Positions 35,884 to 44,175 are shown, counted from the stretch's first letter. The stretch: 64,000 nt of DNA from Posidoniimonas corsicana (GCF_007859765.1 NZ_SIHJ01000003.1:310001-374000), one strand, 5' to 3'. The notes: generated by a model not told the origin, from the letters alone. Numbers and translations: made by a program.

Positions 35884-36284
35884 CCAGCGCCGGGTAAATC
35901 TTCTACATACACCTCGACAGATCTTGCTTGCACAGCAATTGACTGCGCAACAATGCGAATGAGATTCCCACGGTCGTCCCAAAGCTCTAGATCGACGATT
36001 GCTCGTTGTTGATCCAAGGGGTAGGGCAGGCGGCCCTCGTAGACGGTGTCACCAATCCTGGCGACACCGTCTGACAGAGTCGTTGGAAGGGCGGCGAAGG
36101 GACGCACGATCGAAGCATCCCCCAGAATAACGTCGAGACTCAGCGAATAGACTTCGCCGCGGTCGATCCCGTCAGCACCTAGTGAACGGTGCAGCACGGC
36201 GTAGGCGAAGTGCATTCGGGATTCCCGGTTGAGGACTTCACATGCGGTGACGACAGAGTCGTGCAACTCAATGCAGCTCACCAT
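35880..36284 (-). CDS. Hypothetical protein translationally coupled to the fucosidase gene
   Basis: The product is 134 residues. Its ATG (36284) shares one base with the stop of the fucosidase gene (TAATG), which suggests reinitiation and fixes the start. The sequence begins MVSCIELHDSVVTACEVLNRESRMHFAYAVLHRSLG and continues beta-rich with a SLSLDVILGDASIVRPFAALP block and a RAIVDLELWDDRGNLIRIVAQ block. Cytoplasmic; no signal peptide. I do not recognise the family. Coupling suggests a role together with the sugar hydrolase, but overlap alone is weak evidence. Confidence 0.7.
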   Translation of the reverse strand: MVSCIELHDSVVTACEVLNRESRMHFAYAVLHRSLGADGIDRGEVYSLSLDVILGDASIVRPFAALPTTLSDGVARIGDTVYEGRLPYPLDQQRAIVDLELWDDRGNLIRIVAQSIAVQARSVEVYVEDLPGAG

Positions 36285-37705
36285 TACTCTTCGTGCCTAT
36301 CGCCTTTCGTCAGCTGGATCACCGGGACAAGCGAGTCGCCGGCGCCATCGGGGAGTCTCAGCCGTAGTGTTTCGCCGTCGCGGTCGAATTCGATGTCCAT
36401 TTCGGTCCCCAAGAGCTTCCCCTGCGAGTACGCCGCCGGGACTCCCTCGATCAGGAGTTTGCCGTCCTCAGGCGTATCAAACACGCACAAAAAGATCGCA
36501 TCGCCGTCGCGGCTGGCGGTGATCCGGCCCCAGCTGGGGTTCTTGATCTCGCTGAGGGTGGCGCCGTAGATCGCTGGGCTGTTGTCGTCCATCCACTCGC
36601 CGATGGCCTTCATGCACTCCACGCTCTCCTGCGGAACCGACCCGTCGCCGGTGGGGCCGATGTTCAGCAGGTAGTTGCCGCCCTTGCTGACGATGTCCAC
36701 CAGGTTGCGGACGAGCGTCTCCGGCGACTTCCACGCGTCGTCGTGCCGGTTGTAGCCCCAGGTGGTGTTCATGGTCATGCAGGTCTCCCAGTCGAGGCCG
36801 GGCATGCCTTCTTCCGGCACGTGCTGCTCAGGCGTGATGAAGTCGCCGTACTTGGGGTCGAGCCGAGCCGAGATGCCCGCCATCTGCATGCTCTCCCAGC
36901 CCGCCTCGGGGATCCGGAACAGGCGGTTGTTCATGATCACGCCGGGCTGCTTGGCGCGGACCTTCCGCATCAGGTTGAACGCGTCCCACGCCTCCTCGCC
37001 CTGGTAGTCGATGGCGCTGTAGTCCCACCACATCACGTCGACCGGGCCGTAGTTGCTGATCAGCTCGTCGACCTGCGCGTGGAGGTAGTCGACGTACTTG
37101 GCGTGGTCGCGCTGGCCGTTGGGGTAGGGCTTCCCCTTCAGCGGGTGGGGCAGCTGCTGCGAGTTGGCGTAGGCGTACTGGTCGTGATGCCAGTCGATCA
37201 CCGAGTGGTAGAACCCCACCCGCAGCCCCTCAGCGCGGCAGGCGTCGACGATCTCGCGGACCAGGTCACGGCCTAGCGTGGAGCCGGCGTCGTAGTCGCT
37301 GACGGCCGAGTCGTGCAGCGCGAAGCCGTCGTGGTGCTTGGTGGTGAACACCACGTACCTGCAGCCCGCCTGCTTGGCCAGCCGCGCCCACTCCGTCGCG
37401 AATCCTGGCTTCGGCTTGAACAGCGGGATGGCGGCCTTGGCGTACGCGTCCGTGTCAGCGCGGACGCGCTGCTGGATCCACTCCATGCCGCCGCGGTCGC
37501 CGACCTGCTTGCCGTCCCACGTGCCGGCCAGGCCGGAGTAGAGCCCCCAGTGGACGAACATGCCGAACCGGCCGTCACGCCACCACTGCATCCGCTCCTC
37601 TCGTTCGGTTGCCTCGGGCGCTTGCGCAGCGGCCGGCGGCACGAGCAGCGTCGCCAGGGCGGCGGCCACGGCTGTGAAGAGCATTGCGCGGGTTGGGTTG
37701 GTCAT
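36284..37705 (-). CDS. Secreted GH29 alpha-L-fucosidase
   Basis: The product is 473 residues with a signal peptide (residues 1-28, cleaving after AAAQA). GH29 features: MQWWRDGRFGMFVHWGLYSGLAGTWDG, FTTKHHDGFALHDSAVSDYDAG with the HHDGF motif, GLRVGFYHSVIDWHHDQYAY, the nucleophile region GPVDVMWWDYSAIDYQGEEAW (Asp after WW), and NYLLNIGPTGDGSVP with the family's NIGPTGDG. It cleaves terminal alpha-linked L-fucose from polysaccharides or glycoproteins outside the cytoplasm, typical of planctomycetes that degrade algal polysaccharides. It is followed immediately by the coupled small gene. Confidence 0.95.
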   Translation of the reverse strand: MTNPTRAMLFTAVAAALATLLVPPAAAQAPEATEREERMQWWRDGRFGMFVHWGLYSGLAGTWDGKQVGDRGGMEWIQQRVRADTDAYAKAAIPLFKPKPGFATEWARLAKQAGCRYVVFTTKHHDGFALHDSAVSDYDAGSTLGRDLVREIVDACRAEGLRVGFYHSVIDWHHDQYAYANSQQLPHPLKGKPYPNGQRDHAKYVDYLHAQVDELISNYGPVDVMWWDYSAIDYQGEEAWDAFNLMRKVRAKQPGVIMNNRLFRIPEAGWESMQMAGISARLDPKYGDFITPEQHVPEEGMPGLDWETCMTMNTTWGYNRHDDAWKSPETLVRNLVDIVSKGGNYLLNIGPTGDGSVPQESVECMKAIGEWMDDNSPAIYGATLSEIKNPSWGRITASRDGDAIFLCVFDTPEDGKLLIEGVPAAYSQGKLLGTEMDIEFDRDGETLRLRLPDGAGDSLVPVIQLTKGDRHEE

Positions 37706-37917
37706 CGACGACTACCTGTGCTTTGTGCGAAACCGAGGAGGCCAGAATGAACGCGCTGCGGCGTGGGTCGTTTATACCGCGGGGCGCGGCCCGACGCCAA
37801 TTAGCGCCCTGCGCCGCCGCAACCCCTTGGCCGGCAAGATCCCGTACAATGCGGCGAATAGAGCGTGGCGGGGCCCCCGCACCCGCCGCACTTACGATGC
37901 TAACGCCAACTCAAACC

Positions 37918-38319
37918 ATGGGGACGATAGCCTTGCCTCGCACCGCGAAACGGATACAGAAGCAAGTGATTGCGGGACGAAGTTCGCTCGAGTCGCTCGT
38001 CGACCGCACCGCCTACGTGCTGGCGACCCTCCAGTCGCTGACGGCGATCGTGATCTTTGTGGCGAGCCAAGGCGAAGGTTCGGGCGTCGCGTTTGTCATG
38101 CTCATCGGCGCTTTCCTCCAATGGCTGCTGCTGCGCTGCGTGGCCGAACACCTCCGGCTGCAGAAGAAGCTGGCCGGAGTGGACTACGAGGGTAAGATCT
38201 CAGGCACCACCTGGGCGAGCGTCGCCTGCTGCAGCCTGTGCAAGAATGTGCTGCACACAGAAGGTAGATGCGACATGTGCGGGCCGACCATCACCACCGA
38301 CGACGAAGAAACCAAGTAG
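37918..38319 (+). CDS. Membrane zinc-ribbon protein, first of a tandem pair
   Basis: The product is about 133 residues from the ATG at 37918. Alignment with the neighbour suggests the true start could be the TTG at 37933, because LPRTAKR lines up with MPRTTHR. It has two membrane helices (residues ~34-54 and ~58-78), then a shared motif RLQKKLAGVDYEGKISGT and a C-terminal Cys4 ribbon (CSLCKNVLHTEGRCDMCG). The pair with the next gene is clearly a duplication: RLQKKLAGVDYEGKIS versus RIQKRTAGLDYDGAIS, and the ribbons share C-x2-C-x3-LH-x3-RCD-x-CG. A TACAAT box lies at 37845. Function unknown; family not recognised. Confidence 0.75.
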   Translation: MGTIALPRTAKRIQKQVIAGRSSLESLVDRTAYVLATLQSLTAIVIFVASQGEGSGVAFVMLIGAFLQWLLLRCVAEHLRLQKKLAGVDYEGKISGTTWASVACCSLCKNVLHTEGRCDMCGPTITTDDEETK

Positions 38320-38376
38320 ACCGCCAACCACGCCTCGCGGTAGCCCCGCTTCAGGCGCCCAATCCAAGGAACCACT

Positions 38377-38757
38377 GTGCCGCGAACCACCCACCGTGTC
38401 GAGAAGCGACAGCTCTCACAGTCAGAGTCGGTCGAGTCGCGACTCGACAAGGTCGCGAAGTGGAACCTCACGATCGGGATCGTGTCGGCGGTCATCTCCT
38501 TGGCGTTGCTATCTCCGGTCGCGTGCGGCTTCTTGCTGATGTTCGGCTTCGGTCAGTGGGCGGTGCTCAGAGCGTTCGCCGAGCAACTGAGGATCCAGAA
38601 GAGGACCGCGGGCCTCGACTACGACGGCGCTATCTCTGGGGCGCGGTTGGAGGTGACGCACTACTGCGGCTACTGTGGGCAGCTGCTGCACTCGGAGCAC
38701 CGCTGCGACGCCTGTGGGGCGACTGTCGTCGATGAAGGCGCCCCAGACAGCCTGTAG
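38377..38757 (+). CDS. Membrane zinc-ribbon protein, second of a tandem pair
   Basis: The product is 126 residues from a GTG at 38377 with AAGGA upstream. It has two hydrophobic helices (residues ~34-52 and ~55-70), a conserved linker AEQLRIQKRTAGLDYDGAISGARLEV, and a C-terminal ribbon CGYCGQLLHSEHRCDACG with four Cys. It matches the gene at 37918 along its whole length, so the two arose by tandem duplication. They likely act together or are alternate copies of one membrane-bound metal-ribbon factor. Confidence 0.75.
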   Translation: MPRTTHRVEKRQLSQSESVESRLDKVAKWNLTIGIVSAVISLALLSPVACGFLLMFGFGQWAVLRAFAEQLRIQKRTAGLDYDGAISGARLEVTHYCGYCGQLLHSEHRCDACGATVVDEGAPDSL

Positions 38758-38826
38758 CCCGCGAGCCAAGCATCGCGCGGTCTTTGACGATGCGTGGCTG
38801 TCCGGCCGCACTCGCCAGAAACGCTG

Positions 38827-40845
38827 CTAGGCCCGCAGCTTCCCGCCGAGCTCTTTGCCGAGCTGCGCGACGATCTTGTCGCGCACCGCGTCGGCCTCTT
38901 CGCTGGTGAACGCGCCGTCGGGCTTGCGGAGCACGATGCTGAATAGCACGCTCTTCTTCCCCTCGCCGAGCTGCTTCGGGTCGCGGTACGAGTCGTCCTG
39001 GAAGCTGATCGACTCGATCAGCGCGCCGGCCTCGGCGCGGGCGATCCGCTCAACGTCGGCCCAGCGGACCGACTCGTCCAGCACGACGTTCAGGTCGCGC
39101 GAAACCGGTTGGTGGCTCGACAGCGGGCCGGCGGTCGGCACCAAGCGGGCGGCGGTGACAATCGGCGCCAGGTCGATCTCCGCGATGGTCGATCCGCCGC
39201 GGAGGTTGAAGCGGTCCATGCCCGGCTGCGAGAGTTCCCCCAGCACCCCCAGCTGCTCACCCTCCACCATCAGCTGGCAGCTGCGGGCGGCGTCGAGCAG
39301 CTCGTGCCCGGTCGACTCGACGCTCCACGCCAGGTCCGGCGCGATGTGGGCGAGCAGCGTCTCCACGACGCCCTTCACCTCGCGGAAGCCGCCGCCGGAG
39401 GTCAGCGCCAGCACACGCTTCTCATCGGGCAGGGCGCCCGGCTTGGGGAGGTAGACCTTGGCGATCTCGAACAGCTCGATCGTGGGGTTGGACTGGGTCT
39501 CGTTGGTGCGGCGGCACTCGAGCAAACTCGGCACGACACTCTGCCGCAGGCGGTTGGCGCGGCGCAGGACGGGCGTGCCGGTCGCCAGCGGCGCCTCGGT
39601 GGTCCAGGGGGCGAACGCCTCGGAAGTGTTCTCGTCCACGGCGCTGAGGGTGAGCGCTTCGTCGAAGCCGGCGGCGGTCATTGCGTGCCGCACCCGCTCG
39701 AGCACGACGTCCTCCCGCGTGCGGTGCGACGGCGCCATCCGCACGCCGACGTCCTCCGGGATGCGGTCGTAGCCGTGGATCCGCGCGACCTCTTCCAGCA
39801 GGTCGGCCTCGCGGGTGAGGTCCGCCCGCCAGGTCGGCGGGACCGCCTTGACGCAGTGGTCGCAGTTGTGGGTCTCCTCGCAGCCGAGGTCGGTGAGGAT
39901 CCGCCGCACCTCGTCCCGCTCGACTTCGATGCCCAGGATGCGGGGGATCTGGTCGTAGCGGAGTTTGATGGTGGGGCGGTTGTCCTCTTGAGTCCCCTCG
40001 TCGATGACACCCTCGCACAGCTCGCCGCCGGCCAGCTCGAGGATCAGCTCGCAGCAGCGGCGGCTGGCCCAGTCGATCCCTTCCGGGTCCACGCCGCGTT
40101 CGAAGCGGTAGCTGGAGGGGCTCATGAGAACGTGCCGCCGTGCGGCGCCGCGGACCGCCATCTGGTCGAAGTCGGCGGCCTCGATCAGCACGTCGACTGT
40201 GTCGTTGGTCACTTCCGTGTCGTAGCCCCCCATCACGCCGCCCAGGGCGACCGGCCGCTCGGCGTCGGCGATCACCACCTCCTCGCCGGTCAGCGTGTAG
40301 GTCTTGTGGTCGATGGCGGTGAACGCTTCGCCCTGCTCGCTATGGCGGACGACGATCTTGCCCCCCTTCAACTTCGCGAAGTCGAACGCGTGCAGCGGCT
40401 GGCCGATCTCCATCATCACGTAGTTGGTGATGTCCACCACGTTGTTGATTACCGCGATCCCCAGCGAGCGGAGCCGATTGGCCAACCAGTCCGGGCTGGG
40501 GCCGATCTTCACCCCCTTGATCACCCGGGCCGTGTAGCGGGGGCAGAGGTCGTCGGCCTCGATCGTGACGCTGGTGAGCTTCTCAACCGGAGAGCCGGTC
40601 GCGTTGGCGTCCGGAGCGGCAACCTTGAGCTCCTTCCCAAAGATCACCGCTACCTCCCGCGCCACGCCGATGTGCCCCAGGCAGTCGGGCCGGTTACTGG
40701 TGACCTCCAGGTCGATGGCCGTGTCGGCGCCGACGGTCTCAATCCCCTCGAGGTTGAGCCCGGTGATCGTAAGCCGGTCGGTTAGCTCGTCCATCGGCAT
40801 GGAGAGGTCCACGTACTCGGCGAGCCATTCTTTGGAGACGATCAT
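38827..40845 (-). CDS. pheT: Phenylalanine-tRNA ligase beta subunit, lacking the tRNA-binding (B2) domain
   Basis: The product is 672 residues; most bacterial PheT are ~790. The start MIVSKEWLAEYVDL at 40845 is chosen over the upstream ATG. After GLNLEGIETVGADTAIDLEV the sequence goes straight to TSNRPDCLGHIGVAREVA. In E. coli about 110 residues of the EMAP/tRNA-binding B2 domain lie between these two points, so B2 is absent. The B3/B4 editing and core parts are present: AVINNVVDITNYVMMEIGQPLHAFD, MGGYDTEVTND, HVLMSPSSYRFERGVDPEG, READLLEEVARIHGYDRIP, and the C-terminal anticodon-binding FDX-ACB domain. A C-x-x-C-like cluster (EETHNCDHCVKAVPPTW) sits in the B5 region. It charges tRNA-Phe with PheS. 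Confidence 0.95.
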   Translation of the reverse strand: MIVSKEWLAEYVDLSMPMDELTDRLTITGLNLEGIETVGADTAIDLEVTSNRPDCLGHIGVAREVAVIFGKELKVAAPDANATGSPVEKLTSVTIEADDLCPRYTARVIKGVKIGPSPDWLANRLRSLGIAVINNVVDITNYVMMEIGQPLHAFDFAKLKGGKIVVRHSEQGEAFTAIDHKTYTLTGEEVVIADAERPVALGGVMGGYDTEVTNDTVDVLIEAADFDQMAVRGAARRHVLMSPSSYRFERGVDPEGIDWASRRCCELILELAGGELCEGVIDEGTQEDNRPTIKLRYDQIPRILGIEVERDEVRRILTDLGCEETHNCDHCVKAVPPTWRADLTREADLLEEVARIHGYDRIPEDVGVRMAPSHRTREDVVLERVRHAMTAAGFDEALTLSAVDENTSEAFAPWTTEAPLATGTPVLRRANRLRQSVVPSLLECRRTNETQSNPTIELFEIAKVYLPKPGALPDEKRVLALTSGGGFREVKGVVETLLAHIAPDLAWSVESTGHELLDAARSCQLMVEGEQLGVLGELSQPGMDRFNLRGGSTIAEIDLAPIVTAARLVPTAGPLSSHQPVSRDLNVVLDESVRWADVERIARAEAGALIESISFQDDSYRDPKQLGEGKKSVLFSIVLRKPDGAFTSEEADAVRDKIVAQLGKELGGKLRA

Positions 40846-40853
40846 TTGTATTG

Positions 40854-40930
40854 AACCGCCAAGCACGCGAAGAACGCCAAGAGAGAAGATGCTTGGCGGC
40901 TACTTGGCGTTCTTGGCGTCCTTGGCGGTT
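40854..40930. repeat. 28-base near-perfect inverted repeat between pheS and pheT
   Basis: The left arm at 40854-40881 (starting AACCGCCAAG) and the right arm at 40903-40930 (ending CTTGGCGGTT) pair over 28 bases with only two mismatches. The arms themselves contain internal repeats of the 9-base CGCCAAGAA/GGACGCCAAG type. The loop is 21 bases. The structure fills the 94-base gap between pheS and pheT. There is no T-run, so it is not an obvious terminator; a miniature mobile element or REP-like unit fits better. Confidence 0.8.
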
Positions 40931-40939
40931 AGAAACTCG

Positions 40940-42013
40940 TCAGAACTGCGACAGGAAACGCACGTCGTTTGCGTAGAGGTCGCGGATGTCGCGGATGCCA
41001 TGCTGACGCATGGCGATCCGCTCCACGCCCATGCCGAAGGCGAAGCCGCTGACCTCTTCGGGGTCGTAGCCCACGGCCCGCAGCACGTTAGGGTCGACCA
41101 TGCCGGCGCCGCCGATCTCCATCCAGCCGCCCTGCCAGTTGATGTCGACCTCGACGCTCGGCTCGGTGAACGGGAAGAAGCTGGTGCGGAACCGCACGTG
41201 CACGTCTTCCTGCTCGCCGTAGTACGCCTGGCAGAACATCCGCAGCACGCTCTTGAGGTCCGCCATCGTGACCTGCTTGTCGATCAGCAGGCCCTCGATC
41301 TGGTGGAACATCGGGTAGTGCGTCGCGTCGGCCGTGTCGGGCCGGTACACGCGGCCGAGGGACACAATCCGCACCGGCGGCTCTGTGTCTTCCATCACGC
41401 GGATCTGCACCGTGGAAGTCTGGCTGCGGAGCAGCAAGGGCTTGCCGTCCGGGCCGTGCGCGGCCCTGGTCGTTCCTGACCCCTGACCCCCAACCTCTGA
41501 CCCATTCTCAGCAACGCCGAGATAGAAGTTGTCCAGCGGGTCCCGCGCCGGATGGCTCAGCGGGATGTTGAGCGCCTCGAAGTTGTGCCAGTCGTCTTCG
41601 ATCTCCGGGCCCTCGACCGCGGTGAAGCCGAGCCGGCCCATAATCTCCTTCATCCGCTCGATCGTCTGCGTGATCGGGTGCAGATGGCCCAGCCGGAAGG
41701 GGCGTCCGGGCACGGTAGGGTCGAAGGCTTCGGTCGCGCCGCCGGACTCGCCACAGGCGAGCCGCTTCGTCGAAGCCTCGAACGCCGACTCGATGGACTG
41801 CTTGACCGCGTTGAGCTTCTGACCTGCGGCGGGCTTGTCGGCCTTGTCGACCTTGCCCATCCCCTTCTGCACGGCCTTCAGCCGGCCCGCCTTGGCGCCG
41901 AGGAACTCGACCCGGGCGACCTCGAGCGCATCGGGGTCGGCGGCCGCGTCGAACGCGGATTGCGCGTCCGAGGCGAGCGACTCGAGCTCGGCGATGAAGT
42001 CAGAGAGGGCCAC
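40940..42013 (-). CDS. pheS: Phenylalanine-tRNA ligase alpha subunit with an in-frame low-complexity insertion
   Basis: The product is 357 residues. The N-terminal coiled coil ([18 protein letters not shown]) is followed by the catalytic core: [108 protein letters not shown], and [40 protein letters not shown]. Between FYL and LLLRSQTS there are ~27 residues ([11 protein letters not shown], then Gly/Ser/Thr-rich) where E. coli has about 5. The inserted DNA at 41475-41503 is a C/T-rich repeat of the type seen in intergenic DNA. It pairs with PheT to charge tRNA-Phe. Confidence 0.96.
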   Translation of the reverse strand: MALSDFIAELESLASDAQSAFDAAADPDALEVARVEFLGAKAGRLKAVQKGMGKVDKADKPAAGQKLNAVKQSIESAFEASTKRLACGESGGATEAFDPTVPGRPFRLGHLHPITQTIERMKEIMGRLGFTAVEGPEIEDDWHNFEALNIPLSHPARDPLDNFYLGVAENGSEVGGQGSGTTRAAHGPDGKPLLLRSQTSTVQIRVMEDTEPPVRIVSLGRVYRPDTADATHYPMFHQIEGLLIDKQVTMADLKSVLRMFCQAYYGEQEDVHVRFRTSFFPFTEPSVEVDINWQGGWMEIGGAGMVDPNVLRAVGYDPEEVSGFAFGMGVERIAMRQHGIRDIRDLYANDVRFLSQF

Positions 42014-42130
42014 GGTTGCGACGACGGTGGGCGTAGGGTGGCGCCGCGGGCTCGTCCCGCAGTGGGCGCCTGGTACTCACTTCGCACTGCCTGGCAAGCC
42101 GGCAGTGGCGTCCAGGGTGCTGAGCTGCGC

Positions 42131-42487
42131 CTAGGCCGCCAGGACCTCTTTGACCTTCGTGCAGACCGCGGTGAACGCGGCCGGGTCGTCGATGGCCAGC
42201 TGGCTGAGCGTCTTGCGGTCCATCTCGATGCCGGCCTGCTTCAGGCCGTGGATGAACTCGCTGTAGCGCAGGCCCTCCGCCCGGCAGGCGGCGTTGATGC
42301 GGATGATCCACAGCTTGCGGAACTCGCGGGCGCGGGCCTTGCGGTCGCGGAAGCTGTAGGCTCCCGCCTTGACCGTGGTCTCCTTCATGGTGCGGAGCAG
42401 CTTGCCCCGCCCGCCGCGCCGGCCCTTGGCCTCTTTGAACTGACGCTTCTTCTTCTTGTGCCGTGCGGCGCCAACGGTGGTGCGCAT
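42131..42487 (-). CDS. rplT: 50S ribosomal protein L20
   Basis: The product is 118 residues, normal length. Conserved L20 stretches are present: [61 protein letters not shown], then [36 protein letters not shown]. It binds 23S rRNA early in 50S assembly. The order rpmI-rplT-pheS-pheT on the minus strand is the standard bacterial arrangement, but infC is not immediately upstream. Confidence 0.97.
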   Translation of the reverse strand: MRTTVGAARHKKKKRQFKEAKGRRGGRGKLLRTMKETTVKAGAYSFRDRKARAREFRKLWIIRINAACRAEGLRYSEFIHGLKQAGIEMDRKTLSQLAIDDPAAFTAVCTKVKEVLAA

Positions 42488-42632
42488 TTCAAAACTCTTT
42501 CTGCTTGGCTCGCTTCCAGGCCGCTGTCAGTCTGACAGCCGTTCTACCGCCCGAGGAGCTGGGTTCGTTGGTATGTGGGAGCTGGTGTGTCGTTAGTGGT
42601 GCTGGCGGGGCGATCCAAGATCGTCACCACGC

Positions 42633-42658
42633 ACTACCTACCACACTCCACCCACCAA
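42633..42658. repeat. Short dispersed repeat next to a gene 3' end (also at 56597)
   Basis: Bases 42633-42658 (starting ACTACCTACCAC, ending CACCCACCAA) recur with a 7-base insert at 56597-56629. In both places the repeat abuts or lies within a few bases of the stop codon of a minus-strand gene (rpmI here; HD hydrolase there). The function is unknown. Confidence 0.55.
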
Positions 42659-42862
42659 TCAGTAGCTGTTGCCGGCCAGGGCTTCGCGGATAGCGCGGGC
42701 AGAGGCCTCGGCGGTCACGGTGGTGCCGCGGAGGTTGCGCTTGCGCTTCTGGCTCATGCGGCCAGCCAGGTGGCTGGTGCCGGACTGGCGGTGCAGCGCC
42801 TTGCCCTTGGCGGACAGGCGGAACCGCTTCTTGGTCCCTTTGTGGGTCTTCTGCTTGGGCAT
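42659..42862 (-). CDS. rpmI: 50S ribosomal protein L35
   Basis: The product is 67 residues. MPKQKTHKGTKKRFRLSAKGKALHRQSGTSHLAGRMSQKRKRNLRGTTVTAEASARAIREALAG matches L35 with the conserved KQKTHKGTKKRFRLSAKGK opening. It is an rRNA-binding component of the large subunit and heads the L35-L20-pheST block. Confidence 0.97.
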   Translation of the reverse strand: MPKQKTHKGTKKRFRLSAKGKALHRQSGTSHLAGRMSQKRKRNLRGTTVTAEASARAIREALAGNSY

Positions 42863-43137
42863 GACTTCACTCTAGTTTCGTTGCAGCGGCCGAGGGTGGC
42901 CGCTCACTAAATCGGCCGAGAGCCCCGCATTGTAGCAGGATCTCGCCACGGGAAAAGGCGTGCTGCCGGCGGTGGCCGGCCCGCGGTGGGGCGCCAGCTA
43001 ACCGATTGACCGCTAACGGCTTACGGCGAAACGGCCCGGATTCTCGCTATCGGCGTGCGGGACCGCCAGATTCCAGCAATTCGGCCGGGCGGATTGAACG
43101 TCGGCGTGGCCGCGCCCCCTTGGGCACATTGCCGACG

Positions 43138-44175
43138 CTAGAACGGGTCTTCGCCATCGGTTGCGAACGGGTCCTCGGCGTCCGAGCCGAACGGGTCGCC
43201 GCCCCCATCGCCGAATGGATCACCGCCGTCGTCGGCGAAGGGGTCTGCCGCCGGGTCGGTGGCCTCAACCTCCGGCTGGACCGGCTGGTCCCCGAACGGG
43301 TCGCCGTCGGCCGGCGCCGCCCCAAAGTCGCCCGGAGCAGCTCCAAACGAGTCCCCCTCGCCCATCGAGTCGCCGAAGGGGTCGGCGTCGGCTGGCTGGC
43401 CGCCGAACGGGTCGACGCCGGCAGGCGGCCCAGCGCCGAAACCGCCGGGTGGGGTGGGCGTTTGCGGCAGCAGGCTGCCGACAATATCGCCGAACACACC
43501 GACCAGCTCCTGCACGGTCAGAGCCCCGCGGGCGGATTCAGGGATGTCGATTGGGGTGGGCTCGCGTGCTGAGGCGTCCATTGCGATCCCCGGGGCGGCA
43601 CCCGCCGGCTCATCCGCGAAGGGGTCGCCCTGGGACTTGGCCTGCTCGACCACCAGGTCCGCAAGCGAGTCGGGGTGGGAGTCGCCCGTCAGGGCGCTGA
43701 GCGGCAAGCGGAACTCGGACCGCAACGCCTGGGCGCGGCGGTCATGGGTCGGCTGGTAGCGGGCCTCCAGGTCCTCGACCACGGTGGCCTCGTACCCTTC
43801 ACGGGTCTCGCGGCGGATTTGTTCCAGCAGCAGGCGGTTCCCGCCTTGGACACGCTCCAGCGCCCGGCCGATGCCGAGCGAGCCGCTAGGGCGCTGGGCC
43901 TCGAACATGGCGCCAATGCGGAAGTCCTCGGTCGCCTCATGACGCCGCCCCTGGCGGAGCTTGGCAAGCCCGCGGAAATAGTACACCAGGGGGTTCCTCG
44001 CTTCCGCGCCGGCCGCCTGGTCGAGCAGCGCCTCTGCGCGGGCGGCGCTGGAGTTGAAGTACGCGTTCACCCCCTGGGCGTAGGCGTCCGCCGCGGCTTG
44101 CGCGCTGGCCGGCCGCTGGCTGGCCAGCGTCAGCAGGGCGGAGAGGGCAATCAGCCAGAGGGTGCGGGTCGCCAT
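43138..44175 (-). CDS. Secreted protein with a repeat of DPF motifs ending in DPF
   Basis: The product is 345 residues. Residues 1-25 form a signal peptide (MATRTLWLIALSALLTLASQRPASAQA). Residues ~28-175 are helical, with a TPR-like AYAQGVNAYFNSSAARAEALLDQAAGAEARNPLVYYFRGLAKLRQGR. From residue ~190 the protein becomes low complexity with nine DPF motifs in Gly/Asp/Ala/Glu-rich context (e.g. GVDPFGGQ, DADPFGDS, DGDPFGDQ, AADPFADD, GGDPFGDG, AEDPFATD) and the last three residues are D-P-F. No membrane helix after the signal, so it is exported. Family not recognised. It lies 112 bases downstream of the TPR gene on the same strand. Confidence 0.8.
   Translation of the reverse strand: MATRTLWLIALSALLTLASQRPASAQAAADAYAQGVNAYFNSSAARAEALLDQAAGAEARNPLVYYFRGLAKLRQGRRHEATEDFRIGAMFEAQRPSGSLGIGRALERVQGGNRLLLEQIRRETREGYEATVVEDLEARYQPTHDRRAQALRSEFRLPLSALTGDSHPDSLADLVVEQAKSQGDPFADEPAGAAPGIAMDASAREPTPIDIPESARGALTVQELVGVFGDIVGSLLPQTPTPPGGFGAGPPAGVDPFGGQPADADPFGDSMGEGDSFGAAPGDFGAAPADGDPFGDQPVQPEVEATDPAADPFADDGGDPFGDGGGDPFGSDAEDPFATDGEDPF

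Noticed and set aside
40854..40930. CRISPR repeat or attenuator
   Set aside because: There are just two arms in inverted, not direct, orientation; there is no spacer series and no T-run, and no leader peptide with clustered Phe codons was seen.
42863..43137. infC upstream of rpmI
   Set aside because: The 275 bases contain no IF3-like coding sequence; the gene is elsewhere or the operon is split.
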